Positions 44,824 to 56,316 of a stretch of DNA of 64,000 nucleotides are shown here, piece by piece. A program made the position numbers and the translations under genes. The stretch covers positions 648,743,420 to 648,807,419 of the forward strand of contig NC_081405.1 in NCBI RefSeq assembly GCF_030272615.1. Direction: 5' to 3'. Source of the stretch: Cryptomeria japonica. Taxonomy: Eukaryota; Streptophyta; Pinopsida; Cupressales; Cupressaceae. The number at the start of each line of letters is the position of its first letter. The first letter of the stretch is position 1. Below the pieces are notes generated by a model, which did no database searches, was not told where the DNA came from, and saw only the letters and a program-made list of their open reading frames with translations.

Positions 44824-47576
44824 GGGGAGAGGGATGTGCCCTCTAACTTTTGGAGCCTGTCGGTTATGCATAGGTATATGTAGACCTTACTAGCCAACAG
44901 TGACAAGCAGAGAGTTTGAGTCATGAGGCAGCATATTATAGAGGTTTGTATCATGGGGCAGTGCTAGCAGAGACAAGAGTAGCATTGCATACTGAGAGTA
45001 TGCAATCACACAGGACATAGAGCCAACATAGGACACAAAGCTAGTAGATGGGAAGATCAGTGGGTATGGGGCCACCTAGAGGGGGTGTCGGACCATCTAG
45101 AGGTACATCTGGTGGTGGAGCCAGTGATGGGGATAGGGAGAGTGTGGGCTAGCCCTTATGTATGTGACATTGTATTTTGACCCTTCGGGGATTCATATCA
45201 TTGTACCATGATTGACACATGTATTGATTTTTTATATATGTATGAGATACAATTTTTGGTAGCATATATGCATGTGTGGACTTTATTATGGACTTTCATG
45301 GACTTTGATTATTATTTATTATGTGATAGATGATGAAATTATGATCATGATTTGATATGATGCATGTGATGGATGTTGTCTGACTTTTGTAATGTAGGAT
45401 GGATACCTATCTGTACATATGTTATATGATATGTAATGTTGCTGACATGCTTGCAGATGTAGGATGCATGATTTTTGTATGCATATGTTGTCTATTATGA
45501 TGCTAACATGTTTGTGAATGCAGGATGCATGTGAATGATGTGATGCACATATTTTTTTAATGTGATTGGAAGAAGATATCCCTGAGGCTGCGACTTTTGG
45601 GACCAAATTCATAATCTATAATGAAAAAGCAAATCCTAACCTAGAATGTCTAATCATCTTATTATAAATTAATATGGAATAACAATACTTGCTACATTTA
45701 ATTTGACACACTAATCAAATATTTTCTTAATGATTTGATCAGGATTTGTTTATTTTTCCATTATATCTAATTTTCTTTTCTCATAGACTAGGAATTTGAT
45801 AGTGGATGCAACCTGGTATTGTTGGCGTGAACTTTACTTTTTTAGGCTATTAAATTTCTCCTCGTTTGTAAAATGTCCTAAAATGAGTGACTGCATGATA
45901 TGTTGAATAAGATGGTCAAAATATGATATTTTATATTGAATGATGTGATCATTAATGCTATATGAGATGTTAATGTTTGAATGGTCTTTAATTAACCTTA
46001 CATTATTATGAGCCTATGATGTGTGATTGTGCACATGCATGATAGATACATTTCAATCGATAGTCTAGGTTGTATGTACCAGTTTACATGTTTGTAATGA
46101 ATAATGCTACTAAATGAATAGAATGATTATGATGATAATAAAATGATAATGCAACTAATGATTATGCGACTTAAATGAACAATGAATTTGATTTGAAATG
46201 ATAATGCATAATGAAGTGATTTTTTTGAAATGTGTCAACCATAATACAACAACATAGAATTAGAACAAATTAAGAAAATGAATAAATTGAGGTCTCAAAA
46301 ATACTTGGTGATAGGATGAAATGTAGATGAGTGAATGGGAGGGATTTGTTGTGCAAAATGTGGAGACCAAACCTAGTTTTGATTTTGCCAAGGATAGTCT
46401 ACACCACTGATTATAGGAATTAGGATGTTATGAAAAATCCAAGGCGTGGACTAACTCTCAAACAAACAAGAATGTCTTGTACGCAACCATGTAAACACCA
46501 TATAGATGGAGGTATAGGGCTCCAAGTTCATATGAGTGAGACCTTCATACATGTCATACCACAAAACATTACCTAGTATAACCCTTTCCATAACATACCA
46601 AGATATAGATTGATCCTGGTGACCATGGGTAGGAACAATCATAGGACAAAGTGATGTAAATCAAAGGAAACAAACCAAATCATGCAAACAAAATGCACAA
46701 GGCCAATTGACATCTTTTTCCAAGAGTAGAACATGGATTTTGTGGATATACTGCTAGATAGGGGAAGGATGCATCACAATGGGTAGGAGTGATTGATGGA
46801 TCTAAACAAGCAATAGAGCAAATGACATGGAAACATGAGTGCATATGTGATACTTGAATGTTGAGACTTGATGGAGTACATGTGGATGAATGTTTGAATA
46901 ATGTGCGAGTCAAGAAAAATCCTAATCTCTAGATTAGGAATTAAGCTTAGTTTACTAGGATGGAAGCTCAGTTGGATGAGATGGAAGCTCCGTTTGATGG
47001 GATGAAAGATTAGGTTGATGGAATAATCCTTATTCATGATTCAAACAAAGACTCACCATGATATACTAGGGGAGAATGGATGACCGTCCTGCTGGGGATA
47101 GTTTAGTTGGAGAAATGGATAGGGTTGTTGTGGAGGATACTAAAATGAATCGCGACATCTATGGAGTTGCTCAGGAGCACCTTATTCCTTTTCCTTTTGT
47201 TGGGAAGGGGGGGTGGAAGGGTCATTAGATCAATTTTATTGATAGAATAAAGGAAACAACTGGCAGTAGACAGGATGATGGATGTCGTGGGAGAAGGTTT
47301 ATGCAATGGAGTGGATTAAAGAATGAAGGAGACTAGTGGCTGCAGGTAAGCAGGTGGAATGTGGAGAAGTATGTCCTAATAGATGATGGATCTAGATTAT
47401 TTACCTTGACATTTTTCACTAAGTTACTTTCTCATAGTGCCACAAAGTGATTTTCATTGATGCATGAATTGATTTTTCTGTAGTTTTTGTTTTTTTTCAT
47501 TATTTTGTATTTTTCTTGATTTTTGATTTTTTTTTGTATTTTTTGAGTTTTAGATAATTGATAACCCTCTGAGTAA
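44824..47576 (-). other. Tat copy 2 non-coding 3' region
   Basis: Counterpart of 7211-9533 in copy 1. It contains ATGTAGGATGCATG-type repeats (45390-45530) and AT-rich DNA around 45650-46250. The block near 47400-47460 matches the start of the copy 1 spacer. No credible ORF on either strand. Confidence 0.55.
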
Positions 47577-48960
47577 TTAGGCATAGAATCTCTTCAATTG
47601 CATGATTTTCATAGGATCATCCAAGGGATCTCCTTCAGGAGTAGCCAATTGATATGCCCCTAATCCATATTTTGTTGTGATCACATAGGGTCCAAGCCAA
47701 TTAGGCTCAAACTTGCCTTTCCTTTCTCTTTCTTGAAGACTCATTTCAATTTCTATAAGGACAAGATCACCCACTTCAAATTCTTGGTTTCTAATTTTCT
47801 TGTTGTAGCTCAAGCGTAGGCCATTTTGATATACCTTAAGATAGTTTAAGGCCTTGAGGTACCTTTCATCCAACAATTCTAGCTCTTGCAGCCTAGCAAC
47901 TCTATATTCCTTATTAGTGAGAATATTCTATAGGGATACCCTTAGGGAAGGGATCTTGATCTCAAGAGGGAGGACAACTTTAGAGCCAAAGAAAAGGGAA
48001 TATGGAGTGGTGCCTGTGGGTGTGCAGATAGAGGTGTGGTAAGCCCACAAAGCGAGATAGAGTTGGAGGTGCCAATCATGGTGAGTTTCATTGATTGTCT
48101 AAATTTAAGGATTTTGATTAAGATTTTATTAGAATCCTCAACTTGACCATTTCCTTGTGGGTAATAAGAGGTGGAGAAGCAGTGTTGGATATCAAACTTC
48201 TGACAAAGCTCTTTAACATCCTAATTTTTGAAAGGTCTGCCATTATCCGTAATGATAAATTTGGGGATTCCATATCCATAGTTTAAATAATTTAGAATTA
48301 ATTTAGAGATCTACTTCCCAGTGGTAAAGGTAAGAGGGATGGCCTCCACCCACTTGGTGAAGTATTCAGTAGTAGTGATGATGACTTTATGACCATTGGA
48401 GGATGCGGGGTGTATTTTCCCAATGAGATGGAGCCCCCACTATGAGAAGGGCCAAGGTGTGATAAAAGGATACATATCTTATGATGGAGCATGAATCTTG
48501 TCACCATGCTTTTGACAAGGGATCCATTTCTTCACATAATTATATGCATCTTCTTCCATTGTAAGCCAATAGTATCACATTTGCAAGAGCTTTTTAGCTA
48601 GAGTGAGACCACTTGAGTGTGCCCCATAGGTACCCTTATGCACTTCGCATAGTGCCCATTCATCCTCTTGTTTATCTAGACACCTTAGTAGGGAACCATC
48701 TAAATGCCCTCTGAATAGGGTGTCTCCAAGGATGGTGTAACGGGTGCAGCAGTGGATAAAGGTTTGTTTTTGGGGAGGGGTGATGTTGTCTCTTAGGTAG
48801 GTGAAGGTCTCTTGATACCAGGGTGATCCAAGAAAAAAGAGTACACACACCATTTCGGACACAAGTAGACCGTATGCTAGTATGAAGAGTTGCTCAACCA
48901 AAAAATCACATTTCTAACTATGTGCTAGCATCTAAAGGAGAGAACCAATATTGGTCATTA
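47577..48960 (-). pseudogene. Tat copy 2 integrase
   Basis: The minus-strand frame 48901-48575 holds GSPWYQETFTYLRDN and a zinc-binding part (FIHCCTRYTILGDTLFRGH, then CEVHKGTYGAHSSGLTL). The core near 48300-48510 has shifted frames. The last piece (47876-47577) reads LDERYLKALNYLKVYQNGLR, NQEFEVGDLVLIEIE and GKFEPNWLGPYVITTKYG, and ends at a stop at 47577-47579. This C-terminal part is intact over about 99 residues and is the best match to copy 1 (6974-7210). Confidence 0.85.
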
Positions 48961-49089
48961 CATCTATGGCTCTATTGTTTGTGTGTGGGATTTGATCAAA
49001 CTTGATTGATGTAAAGTGCTTCTTGAGATCCTTAGCCATATTATGATAAGGAAGAATCTTGTCATCTTTTGCTTGGTACTCATCTTTGA

Positions 49090-49335
49090 CTTGTTTAATG
49101 ACAAGTTGGGAATCACCATAGACATGTAATTACAATATCTTCCATTGAATAGCTAAGAGGAGTCCAGTGATTAGTGCTTCATATTCTACAATGTTGTTGG
49201 TGCATGCAAAGGCTATCTTGTGTGATTTAAGTAATGTAGTCTCCTTGAGGTGTGACCAACAATATGCCTGCCCCCAACCCATTCTGCATTCAAGATCCAT
49301 CAAAATATAACTGCCATCTGGAAAACATAGTGACA
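49090..49335 (-). pseudogene. Tat copy 2 second (archaeal-type) RNase H
   Basis: On the minus strand: QLYFDGS-stop-MQNGLGAGILLVTPQGDY, then after a shift the words AFACTNN and EYEALITGL. Here YFDG is kept, unlike copy 1. It confirms the Tat lineage. Stops and one frame change break it. Confidence 0.75.
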
Positions 49336-49399
49336 GTCATTATGGATTCATCTAGGAATTTTATGAGGATAGGGTGGTCACCTGGAAGTGGAGCGTCTG

Positions 49400-50741
49400 C
49401 TAGTTGATCTACTATCACTTGTTCTTTGATTTATTTTCTGTCTACATACTCAATGTAAAAATCACATAGAAACATGACCCATTTATCAGCTCTCCTGGTG
49501 AGAGCAGCCTTTGTTAAGAGATACTTGAGAGGATCAAACTTAGAAATCAATTTTGTTTTATTGTTAAGCATGTAGTGCCAGAGTTTCTGTGTGTTGAAGA
49601 CAAGTGCTAAGCATTCTCTTTCGATAGAGGTATAATTGAGCTCATACCCTACTAATGTGTGACTGATATAGTATATAGCATGCTATTTTCCTTGATCATT
49701 TGGTTGTGCCAATAATGCCCCCAATGCCATTATGGTTTTTGATTTGTACAAAAGGAGTGGTTATTCTGGAATAGGAAGAATAAGGACAAGAGGTGATGCT
49801 AGGTATCCTTTAAGTTTCTCAAAAGCCTTCTGACATAGGAAGTCCCATTGACATATGCAGTCCCATTTTAATTTAGTGTCCTTGCGTAATAAGTGTCCAA
49901 ATGGGTGGCATTTATCTGTGAGCTATGAGATGAAGCATCTAATGGATTGGAGCTTTCCTTGAAGGCTGCATAGTTGTCTAAAAGTCTTTAGGGGTGGAAT
50001 TTCCATGATAGATTTCACCTTTTTAGGATCAACCTCTATGCCTCTGCGAGAAACAATTAAACCCAACAGTTTTCCACATGTAACACCAAATATGCACTTC
50101 TTGGGACTTAAGTGCAACTTATATTTTTCCAATCTCTAAAAGATCTACCTTAGGATAAGGATATGATCATCTCTTGTCTTTGATTTTCCTAGGAGATCAT
50201 CCACGTAATCTTCCATGATTTTACGCATGAGGTCATGAACAACAATTGTTAGTGCTCACTAATATGTTGCTCTCACATTTTTGAGACCAAAATGCATGAC
50301 TTGATAACAAAAGGTGCCCCATGGCGTTGTGAATGTTGTTTTGTGTTGGTCCTTTTCTGTGATTTTGACCTGATTGTACCTAGGAAATCCATCCATAAGT
50401 GACAACATTTTGTGTCCCACTGTGAGATATACAATCATGTCTATGTTGGGGAGTGAGAAGTCATCCTTAGGCCATGCTTTATTTAGATCTTGTAAACTTG
50501 TGCAAATGCAGATGCCCCCAGTAGCTTTTCTAATAGGGACAATGTTGGACACCCACTTAGGATAATCTATTGGTTTTATGAATCCAGCATCCAACATCTT
50601 TTGAAGTTCTACTTGGACCAACAGTGCAATATGTGGATGCATCTTGCGTAAATTCTTCTTTACAGGTTTGGCATCTGGACAGACAACAAGATTGTGGACT
50701 ACTAAGTTTGGATCAAGACCTGGCATGTCAGCATATGACAA
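49400..50741 (-). pseudogene. Tat copy 2 reverse transcriptase and RNase H
   Basis: From 50741 the frame reads MSYADMPGLDPNLVVHNL, then ALLVQVELQKMLDAGFI, YPKWVSNIVPIRKATGGICI, LQDLNKAWPKDDFSLPNIDM, LSLMDGFPRYNQVKI and TPWGTFCYQVMHFGLKNVRA, ending near 50259. After a gap around the active site, the connection segment at 50132-49923 holds YKLHLSPKKCIFGVTCGKLL, VDPKKVKSIMEIPPLKT and RQLCSLQGKLQSIRCF. RNase H text follows below, with stops. It includes the N-terminal part that copy 1 lacks. Confidence 0.85.
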
Positions 50742-52690
50742 GGCAAAGTTGACCTTTGCTTCTAAGAGAAAATTGATGAAGTTCTATTTTTCTTGATCCG
50801 ACAGGGATTTAGCAATGAGAACGTTCTTTGGGGTATCTTTAGTGCCCACATTGATAGTGTATGTTTCTTCTCTTAGTAGGGTTGACCTATCTTGTTGCAG
50901 GGCAACAATGGTAGGGATCTCAAGTCCCTCATCCTCAAGCACTTAGTCTAGGTTTTCACTTGAAGATACACCCTTTATTTTTACTTTTTCCTCATTCGAA
51001 GGTTCCTCAGGGAGGTTTTCACCCAAGGAATCATGATTTTCCTTTTTATTGTCCTTTTTGTGACTAAGGACATTTATCTGACTACCAAAGTATCTGTTCT
51101 CATGCAATTGGATCCCATGAAATCTGTTGTAGTCTTCCAAATAGTGCATAGTTAGGAGAGTCATGAGAGAAATATCATCAGCACATATGTCCAAAGTAAG
51201 TTTGTCTCATTTGTTCTAGTCTATAAGCTTGGATGGATAGGTTGCATCTCATATGGAGTGGAAGGATTAAGGGGGTGATAGTGTTGACATGGGTGTCAAA
51301 GAAGTTGTCATCTTGGTATTCAAAAGGTATTTCATGAAATTCCTCTTCATCGAAGTCTTCGACATCCAAAATGGAATCTGAAGGGGCTCCAGTGATAGTG
51401 ATATTAGGTACTGGAGTGTAGCCCAAGCCCCTGTTATACTTGTATGAGATGGGATTTATTGGTGATTTGATTCCTTTTTATTTCATCCCTAGGTCGTGTC
51501 CCTTATAACCCATCTTATCCACTATGGCTAATGCTTTTGCATACATCTTCTTGGGGATTTTTGTTGGTTATTCATCCTCTTCTAAATACAGCCAAGACGA
51601 AACATATGTCTCTAGACTCTCTTCATCAAGTGGGCCCCATTGCTTGAAGGTGGTGTGTTTTCATTGTATAATGGGTTTCTAATCCTTTTTTATTTCTTTA
51701 GGCTTGCCAAATGACTTTCAAGACAAGGCGAGATTTCCCACAAGTAGGATATCCTCAAGTTTGTACTCTTTGCAGCCATTGTCTATGATCTTGACCTTAG
51801 GTTTTTCTTGAGATGAAGTAGAGGCAACCTTAGATGCGTTAGATGGAGGAGGTGGAGAAAGCCTATTTAACAGGAAATGGTATGGATGTTTACCCTCTAA
51901 GAACTTGCAATATTGAAAAGGTTGTGGATCACCTCTGATAGTGATCCCTCTACTATTGAAGGGAAATTTAAGGTATTGGTGTTAAGTGGAGGGAATGGTT
52001 TGAAGGGAATGAATCCACAGACGGTCAAGGAGAATTTTATAATAGAGGTCAAGATCTAAGACTTGGCAAGGGGTTTCAATTGTAACAAGGCCCACTTAAA
52101 GAGGTAGGGTGATCATGCCTTTGATAACCCTTTCTACATCATCATAGGCTTTGATTGTGATTTTTCTTGATGGATCAACCAAGTCCTCAGAATGTCCTAA
52201 TTTCTTTATTAACTTGTATGTACAAAGATTGAGTCCAGAACCACTATATATCAAGATGCATTTAACCTTGTGTTTCTGGATAACAACTTCAATATGAAAT
52301 GTTTTATTATGACCATCATCAGAGGGAGCATCATTGGAGGTGAAAACAATGTTGTGTTGGGTGGAGAGGTTTCTAATGAGGGCTTAGAACTAGGGAAACA
52401 TTGATGTTTTCAGGGACACGTGATTCAAGGAGGGATTGTTCCAAAAATTCCATGTGAATAGGGGAGGTCTAGAGGAACTCTAGGATGGAAATCTATGTAG
52501 GAGTCTTCCCAAGATGATCAAGGAGGTCATATCAGCAAGTGGATGACATGGGGGGAGGATTTGGTGGAGGAGGAGCTCCTTGGAAATTTACTCTTTCATG
52601 GCGAATGGTTACATTAAAGTCATTCTAAGAATGAGATAGGGAAGGTGTGGCACCTTGAATGACTATCTTAGTAGGGTTGGGTTTGTTTTC
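50742..52690 (-). pseudogene. Tat copy 2 protease and linker region
   Basis: On the minus strand a segment near 52260-52230 reads ILIYSGSGLNLCTYKLIKK, the likely aspartic-protease active site with DSG/DGGS changed. DPSRKITIKAYDDVERVIKG and GLVTIETPCQVLDL follow. The acidic linker between protease and reverse transcriptase appears at 51426-51178 (LDVEDFDEEEFHEIPFEY) and 51194-50943. All parts have stops. The exact domain borders are uncertain. Confidence 0.6.
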
Positions 52691-52693
52691 TAG

Positions 52694-54844
52694 TTATGGG
52701 GGAGGAGGACCACCTTGAATAATGACCTTAGGTCTATTTTGGGAAGGGGGAGGGTTAGCTCCTTGGATAGTGATGACATTGACGTGGTTATCTATAGGCT
52801 CTATATGACCCACCAAGGAGTGAAAGCTAGTTATATAATTAGTATAATCATGGTTCACAATATTAGATGATAAGGCCTCACCTTTGTCATGCTTCGGGAA
52901 GGGTTTCTGGTACATCTTGAGTTTATCATTATTATTACAAGGTTTTTCTATTTCTATCTCAATATCACCCTTATCAATGAGATCTTGGATGTAGTTCTTC
53001 ATTTTTATACACTTTTGTGTATCATGCCCATTGACACAATGATATTTAGAGTACTTATTCTCATTATACCACCTAGGTTTTGGTTGGTTAGGATCAAATG
53101 GGAAAGTTATTGGAAAGACAACTGCACCATCCTAGACAAGCTTTTGGAACACAACCTCAATGGGCTCAACAAGGGGAGTATACTCCCTTGGAGTCTGATT
53201 GTTAGCTAGAGGTGGTCTCCCATGGATTGAGACATTGTTGGGGGGCATTTGAGATTGATTTTGATGGTTTTTGAATTGATTGTTAGTCGTGGTGGATTTT
53301 GGAGGAGTGGCCACAGTTTGGACCTGCTTTGCATCAGTTACACCATCATTGACCATGTTCTTGTTTTTAGACCAAAATTTTGGTTTATCATTGTTATAAG
53401 AGGAAGTGTTCTGATTTTATTTCTGGTAATGATTTAGAGTACCATCCTCTAACAAGATACGTTCAAGGGCTAAGCCTTTATTAGTCAACTTTTGGAAAGA
53501 ATTTATACACTGAGTTGTTAAGGGTTTCGATAGTTTGGGTGCCAGATTCTTCTGAAATAATTGAATTTGGTGTTCCTTTGGCATATCCTACTGGAATTTC
53601 TTGATAAGGTGTCACCACCCTTGCAAGAAGTTAACGAAGTTTTCTCTAGGCCTTTGTTTTGTGTTACATAGGTCCATCATGGAAACATAATTGACAATAT
53701 TGTAAGCATAGTGGGCCATGAACTTTTTTGCCAAGTCCAGAATGGAGGTAATAGAACCTCGAGGCAGGGACGAGAACCACACAAGTACGTCTCCTGTGAG
53801 ACTTTTAGAGAAAAATATTAGTAGGTACAAATCACTATAGGAGACCTCTTGACATAAAATGTGAAACTCACAGATGTGGTCTCAGGGGTCCCCTTGACCC
53901 TCATACTTTGTGAACTCAGGTGTTCCAAACCCTAGTGGGTAAGGTGCGACTGATATTGACGGATCATAAGGACAAGGACATAATTCCTCAAATGAATAAG
54001 TTTTTCTTTTGTTAGTCCCTTCCTTCATGTTTTTGGTGATGTTATTTATGTCCTGAATTTCCTTGATTATGTCATGTTGTGGGTCTTGGACATGACGGAC
54101 CATGTTTTCCCCAGGCATTTGATGATTTGTTGATGACATACCACCACCACTAATATATTGGTAGGACATAGAAGCGGGGATATGAGATGTGATGATCGAT
54201 GTGATAGGGACTTGAGAGGTGATGATTGGTCATGACCCGTGGATTGTGGTAGCATGAGAAAGAGAAGTATTGATGAAATTAGTGGTATTGTTGAGGGGAA
54301 TAGAAGATTGGTGAATAGAGACATGTGGGCAAGTAGAAGAGGATGGCATAGAAGCATGTTGGAGAATAGACATGATCAAGTTGGATAATAGTATAGATGA
54401 TAAAAAGGAATATGAAGGTTGGATGGAAACCACGGGGATGGATACTGTGGGTACTATGGATTGGGGATGAATTATAGGAGCAATGATGTGACTAGTCGCA
54501 AATTATCCCTATGGTTGTTGATCAAGAATGGATCTATCGCAATCATGGGTAAGGTGAGCTCCATTTTTAATGAGGTTCTTTAAGAGACCACTAGGATTGT
54601 GTCGGATGAATTTCTCCATCATTTCTTGATTGTATGAATCCTCTAGGAATATTCACACTTTCAGGGAGATGTCATCCTGATCAACCATGTTAGGGTCCAC
54701 TTGTGATTGTGGATCTTGAATGTTGGGTTGTAAATTTTTCCCTTGTGTGGGATCTTGTGTGGGATCTTGATGTAGGACACTAATGTTTGACATACCATAT
54801 TGTTTTTTGGTCATCTTCTTCTTTTGAGATTGAGTTGTGACCAT
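52694..54844 (-). pseudogene. Tat copy 2 gag
   Basis: Possible start at 54844 (MVTTQSQKKKMTKKQYG). The gag core lies at about 54170-53612: YSFEELCPCPYDPSISVAPY, GFGTPEFTKYEGQGDP, then SKSLTGDVLVWFSSLPRGSI and LAKKFMAHYAYNI. The C-terminal part (53356-52694) has a Gln/Asn/Pro-rich linker, then YHCVNGHDTQKCIKMKNYIQ, a zinc-knuckle-like CxxxGHxxxxC, followed by DLIDKGDIEIEIEKP. It forms the particle. Frame changes and stops are present throughout. Confidence 0.8.
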
Positions 54845-55554
54845 ACAAGAATAATCTTAGGGAAGATTTGTTGGAAGAAAAACTTGATGAAAGGACATAG
54901 GAAAATTTGGATTTTGATTTGAAGTTTGATTGAATTATTGATTGGGCCTTATATTAGGACAAAGTTTGATTAAGATTGCACCTTAGTCCTTGGATGAGGA
55001 TTTTAGGTGGGAAATGTTCGATGATGAAAACCACAAACAAGGTGATGACCAAGATGGGTGAAATTTAGACCTTAGGGTAACGATCAAAGTCTCTTTCTAC
55101 TAGGGATTGACTAATGATCCTAAGAAAAATAAAGATGTAGGATTGGGGTCTTGATCGACCCAAAAGATGAGGCAAAGGTACTTGGGGGAGATTCTTTCCC
55201 AAGCACAAAAGCCAAATGATTAGTTTATCAAAGATGAGGTCTAAATAAAACTTCACAAGGTACAAAATCTTAGATTGAGGTTGATTTGATTTATTAAGGT
55301 ATTGGATGTTTGATTGATTTGATTAAGGTTTGATTGTTAGATGAATTAATGTGCTAAGTCCTTAGGAAAGGTGGATGATGAAAGATCAAAGGGGAATAAC
55401 AATGATGACTAGAAGAAGATGGTGATTAGATTATTCTTAGAATGGAAATGACTCAATAAGTGATAGGTTCATACGACAAATTGTAACCACCCTGATTTTG
55501 ACAATACTTGGTATTGAAAGATAAACTTGATCCTTGGCGTAGAGTTTTTTACTA

Positions 55555-55569
55555 GAAAATCTTCGCCAA
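55555..55569 (-). other. Probable Tat copy 2 primer-binding site
   Basis: The minus strand reads TTGGCGAAGATTTTC just after a possible LTR end (GAATTTGCCA). Tat elements often have primer sites starting TGGCG. The tRNA cannot be named from this alone, and the 5' LTR itself was not recognised. Confidence 0.4.
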
Positions 55570-55804
55570 TTGGCAAATTCCACATATTTTTTTGTTTTTT
55601 TTTAGGAAATGGCGAATAGTCTGGAAAACATCATGGTCAAATCACCCAAAATTTTGGGGTTAACGGTACACTGTATTCTGGCTTTGCCATTAACCACACA
55701 CCATTCGATGCCTATGCCTGTAATATTCACCTGGAATCACTCAGACATGGGTATTAGATCACCTTTGTTATTTGCCACCAATAGTAAAACAACCACGTAC
55801 CTAG

Positions 55805-56028
55805 GACCTAATTCACCAACGCTAAATTACATGTTCATTGCATGCATCCGCCAAATTCACCAATATCAATTAAAACATTATAAGCATATGAGGACCCATT
55901 TCGCCCCACTTAAATTAAATGTTCATTGCACGTGTCGGCCAAATTTGCCAATATCAATTAAAACATTATAAGAATTTGAGGACCCATTTCACCCCTCTTA
56001 AATTAAATGTTCATTGCACGCCCACACA
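55805..56028. repeat. 88-bp tandem repeats upstream of the hAT gene
   Basis: CAATTAAAACATTATAAG at 55867 returns at 55955, an 88-bp period. Both units also hold GAGGACCCATTTC (55890 and 55978) and AAATTAAATGTTCATTGCA. A partial unit precedes them (about 55805-55849). They end about 30 bp before the TATA box. Such repeats could bind a transposase or a regulator. That is inference. Confidence 0.8.
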
Positions 56029-56056
56029 ATTTGCCAAAAATGCAATCATGGATTGA

Positions 56057-56064
56057 TATAAATA
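56057..56064 (+). promoter_or_regulatory. TATA box of the hAT-type gene
   Basis: TATAAATA lies 260 bp before the ATG at 56317 and just after the 88-bp repeats, so transcription would start near 56090. Position and motif only. Confidence 0.5.
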
Positions 56065-56316
56065 CACTCTTTCTTACAATTTTTTTGTGTCTAATTAGTA
56101 AATTTGGGAGCTCTCAATTTGCATTCCACAATTTGAGTTGGAATGTCGAAGTTCATTGTAGGGCGGAGGGCCAGAGTTAGAATCCTGAAACACAGGCCCA
56201 GGCATTCCTGATTCCTGATTCGAAGAATTGAGAAGGCATAAAGTGAGTAATCATTTCTTCATACTTGATAGTATTAGTTTTAACTTTTAATTCATAGTGA
56301 GAGGTCAAGACTCAAG

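Larger units (their letters stand above)
33950..55571 (-). mobile_element. Tat-lineage Ty3/gypsy retrotransposon, copy 2, with nested chromovirus
   Basis: On the minus strand the order is primer-binding site (about 55569), gag, protease, reverse transcriptase, RNase H, second RNase H, integrase (ending at 47577), non-coding DNA, an antisense PMD ORF (plus strand, 43018-44823), purine tract and 3' LTR from 42075. The LTR is interrupted by a chromovirus at 35405-41679. The 5' LTR expected above 55571 was not found; a hAT-related region starts there instead. The outer 3' limit is uncertain (between about 33950 and 34560). It is in opposite orientation to copy 1, so the two form a long inverted pair. 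Confidence 0.8.
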